The position numbers and the translations under genes were made by a program. This document shows positions 6,990 through 7,353 of a DNA stretch of 7,353 nt, in pieces. The notes below the pieces were generated by a model. The model searched no databases. It was not told where the DNA came from and saw nothing but the letters and a program-made list of their open reading frames with translations. Location: the NCBI GenBank assembly GCA_021203805.1, contig JAJQAM010000031.1, positions 1 through 7,353 on the forward strand, read 5' to 3'. Position 1 is the first letter of the stretch, and each line of letters opens with the position of its first letter. The stretch comes from Coprobacillus sp. Its GTDB lineage: Bacteria > Bacillota_I > Bacilli_A > RFN20 > CAG-826.

Positions 6990-7009
6990 ACAATTCAACA
7001 ATGAATTGT
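6990..7009. promoter_or_regulatory. Perfect 8-bp inverted repeat at the operon start: candidate operator
   Basis: ACAATTCA (6990-6997) and TGAATTGT (7002-7009) are exact reverse complements separated by ACAA. The repeat sits directly downstream of the candidate -10 at 7011-7016 and one base before the ribosome binding site. The predicted transcription start falls within the upstream arm, which favours a protein operator over an RNA hairpin; if transcription starts further upstream, it would form a 5' stem next to the Shine-Dalgarno. No regulator gene is present in the window. Confidence 0.6.
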
Positions 7010-7010
7010 A

Positions 7011-7039
7011 GTTATATTTTATTTAGACTTACAAGTAAA
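7011..7039 (-). promoter_or_regulatory. Candidate promoter of the exporter operon
   Basis: On the minus strand, TTTACT (7034-7039; 4 of 6 matches to TTGACA) and TATAAC (7011-7016; 5 of 6 to TATAAT) are 17 bp apart. The site lies between the tRNA terminator and the inverted repeat before the ATPase fusion gene. Another TATAAT-like sequence nearer the terminator (around 7070-7080) has no well-spaced -35. Confidence 0.5.
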
Positions 7040-7081
7040 AAAAATAACCCCAAACTTTTATAATCATAGATTATAGAGAAT

Positions 7082-7109
7082 AAAAAAATAGTCCACATAG
7101 CGGACTATT
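7082..7109 (-). terminator. Intrinsic terminator after tRNA-fMet
   Basis: On the minus strand AATAGTCC (7102-7109) and GGACTATT (7087-7094) form an 8-bp perfect stem with a 7-base loop, running into seven T (7082-7088). It starts 13 bp past the 3' end of the tRNA and should separate the tRNA transcript from the exporter operon. Confidence 0.9.
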
Positions 7110-7122
7110 ATTTTATTTTATT

Positions 7123-7198
7123 TGGTTGCGGGGGAAGGACTTGAACCTCCGACCTCCGGGTTATGGGCCCGACGAGCTACCGACTGCTCTACCCCGCG
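7123..7198 (-). tRNA. Initiator tRNA-fMet (CAT), CCA encoded
   Basis: A 76-base cloverleaf on the minus strand. The acceptor arm starts CGCGGGG and ends CCCCGCA followed by ACCA, so position 1 against 72 is C-A, the unpaired signature of bacterial initiator tRNAs. The anticodon stem has the three consecutive G-C pairs (GGG/CCC) and the loop is CCCATAA with anticodon CAT (plus-strand 7163-7165). The D-arm has AGCAGTCGGTAGCT and the T-arm has GGTTCAAGTCC. The match to E. coli tRNA-fMet is very close. The 3' CCA is genome-encoded. Confidence 0.98.
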
Positions 7199-7209
7199 AT
7201 GTGCATATC

Positions 7210-7239
7210 AGTATAAACTTAAAAAAGTTTATTTGTCAA
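7210..7239 (-). promoter_or_regulatory. Promoter of tRNA-fMet
   Basis: On the minus strand, a consensus -35 TTGACA (7234-7239) and a -10 TATACT (7210-7215; 5 of 6) are separated by 18 bp of AT-rich spacer. The predicted start is about 5 nt upstream of the mature tRNA 5' end. This is the best promoter in the window, as expected for a tRNA gene. Confidence 0.88.
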
Positions 7240-7252
7240 CATGGCATTGAAG

Positions 7253-7273
7253 AAAAAAAGACCTCATCGGTCT
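7253..7273 (-). terminator. Short intrinsic terminator after rpsU
   Basis: On the minus strand AGACC (7269-7273) and GGTCT (7259-7263) form a 5-bp stem with a five-base loop, followed by a run of T (7253-7258). It lies about 16 bp past the rpsU stop codon. The stem is short but GC-containing, and the T-run is good. Confidence 0.7.
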
Positions 7274-7288
7274 ATAGAAGGTGAATCA

Positions 7289-7353
7289 CTACTTTCTGTT
7301 TTTCTTACGGGCAGCATCACTCTTAAGTTTACGCTTCACCGCAGGCTTGACAT
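7289..7353 (-). CDS. rpsU: 30S ribosomal protein bS21, C-terminal fragment (partial)
   Basis: The last 20 codons plus TAG of a gene that runs off the window edge. The readable tail is VKPAVKRKLKSDAARKKNRK. It matches the conserved basic C-terminus of bS21 (in Bacillus subtilis, KPSVKRKKKSEAARKRKF). bS21 binds the small ribosomal subunit near the mRNA exit and helps translation initiation. Its 5' end and start are outside the window. It is followed by its own terminator and then the initiator tRNA promoter. Confidence 0.9.
   Translation of the reverse strand, partial: VKPAVKRKLKSDAARKKNRK

Noticed and set aside
6979..6993. TTG start adding five residues to the ATPase fusion
   Set aside because: The AGGGG ribosome binding site would lie inside the coding region; the ATG at 6976-6978 has correct spacing to it.
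7029..7038. Short palindrome TTACAAGTAA near the operon -35
   Set aside because: A ten-base near-palindrome in AT-rich DNA is expected by chance; the 8+8 repeat at 6990-7009 is the stronger operator candidate.

Overview
The window looks like a contig end from an uncultured, AT-rich, low-GC Gram-positive bacterium (Bacilli or a walled Mollicutes relative; exact taxon not determinable here). The clues are AT-rich intergenic DNA, strong intrinsic terminators, purine-rich ribosome binding sites, a bS21 tail, a lipoprotein signal, and Big_2-type Ig-like domains. Every gene is on the minus strand, so transcription runs from high to low coordinates. The long frames use TGG for Trp and are not broken by TGA, so the Mycoplasma code is not used. 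All five stop codons are TAA or TAG.

Layout in transcription order: the last 20 codons of rpsU (ribosomal protein bS21) and its terminator; a stand-alone initiator tRNA-fMet with its own promoter and terminator; then a candidate promoter and a perfect inverted repeat leading into a tight three-gene operon. The operon holds (1) a 767-residue protein in which a long polytopic membrane region, its second half resembling the YwaF/TMEM164 family, is joined to an ABC ATPase; (2) a 572-residue polytopic ABC-2-type exporter permease; and (3) a 155-residue secreted or membrane-anchored protein with a probable Big_2-like domain. After a 148-bp gap with its own promoter-like sequence comes a 718-residue acidic lipoprotein with a Big_2-like domain that appears split by an Asp/Gly-rich insert. 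A strong hairpin terminator with a 20-nt T-tract closes the region.

Functionally the cassette reads as an ABC exporter (ATPase plus permease) with two extracytoplasmic partners. The substrate cannot be read from sequence. The ATPase-YwaF fusion and the matching Big_2-like folds on the two surface proteins are the most unusual biology.

Positions 4-69 are not genomic. They match the Illumina Nextera P7 adapter, an i7 index and the degraded transposase mosaic end, so the contig end is contaminated and genomic sequence starts around position 70.
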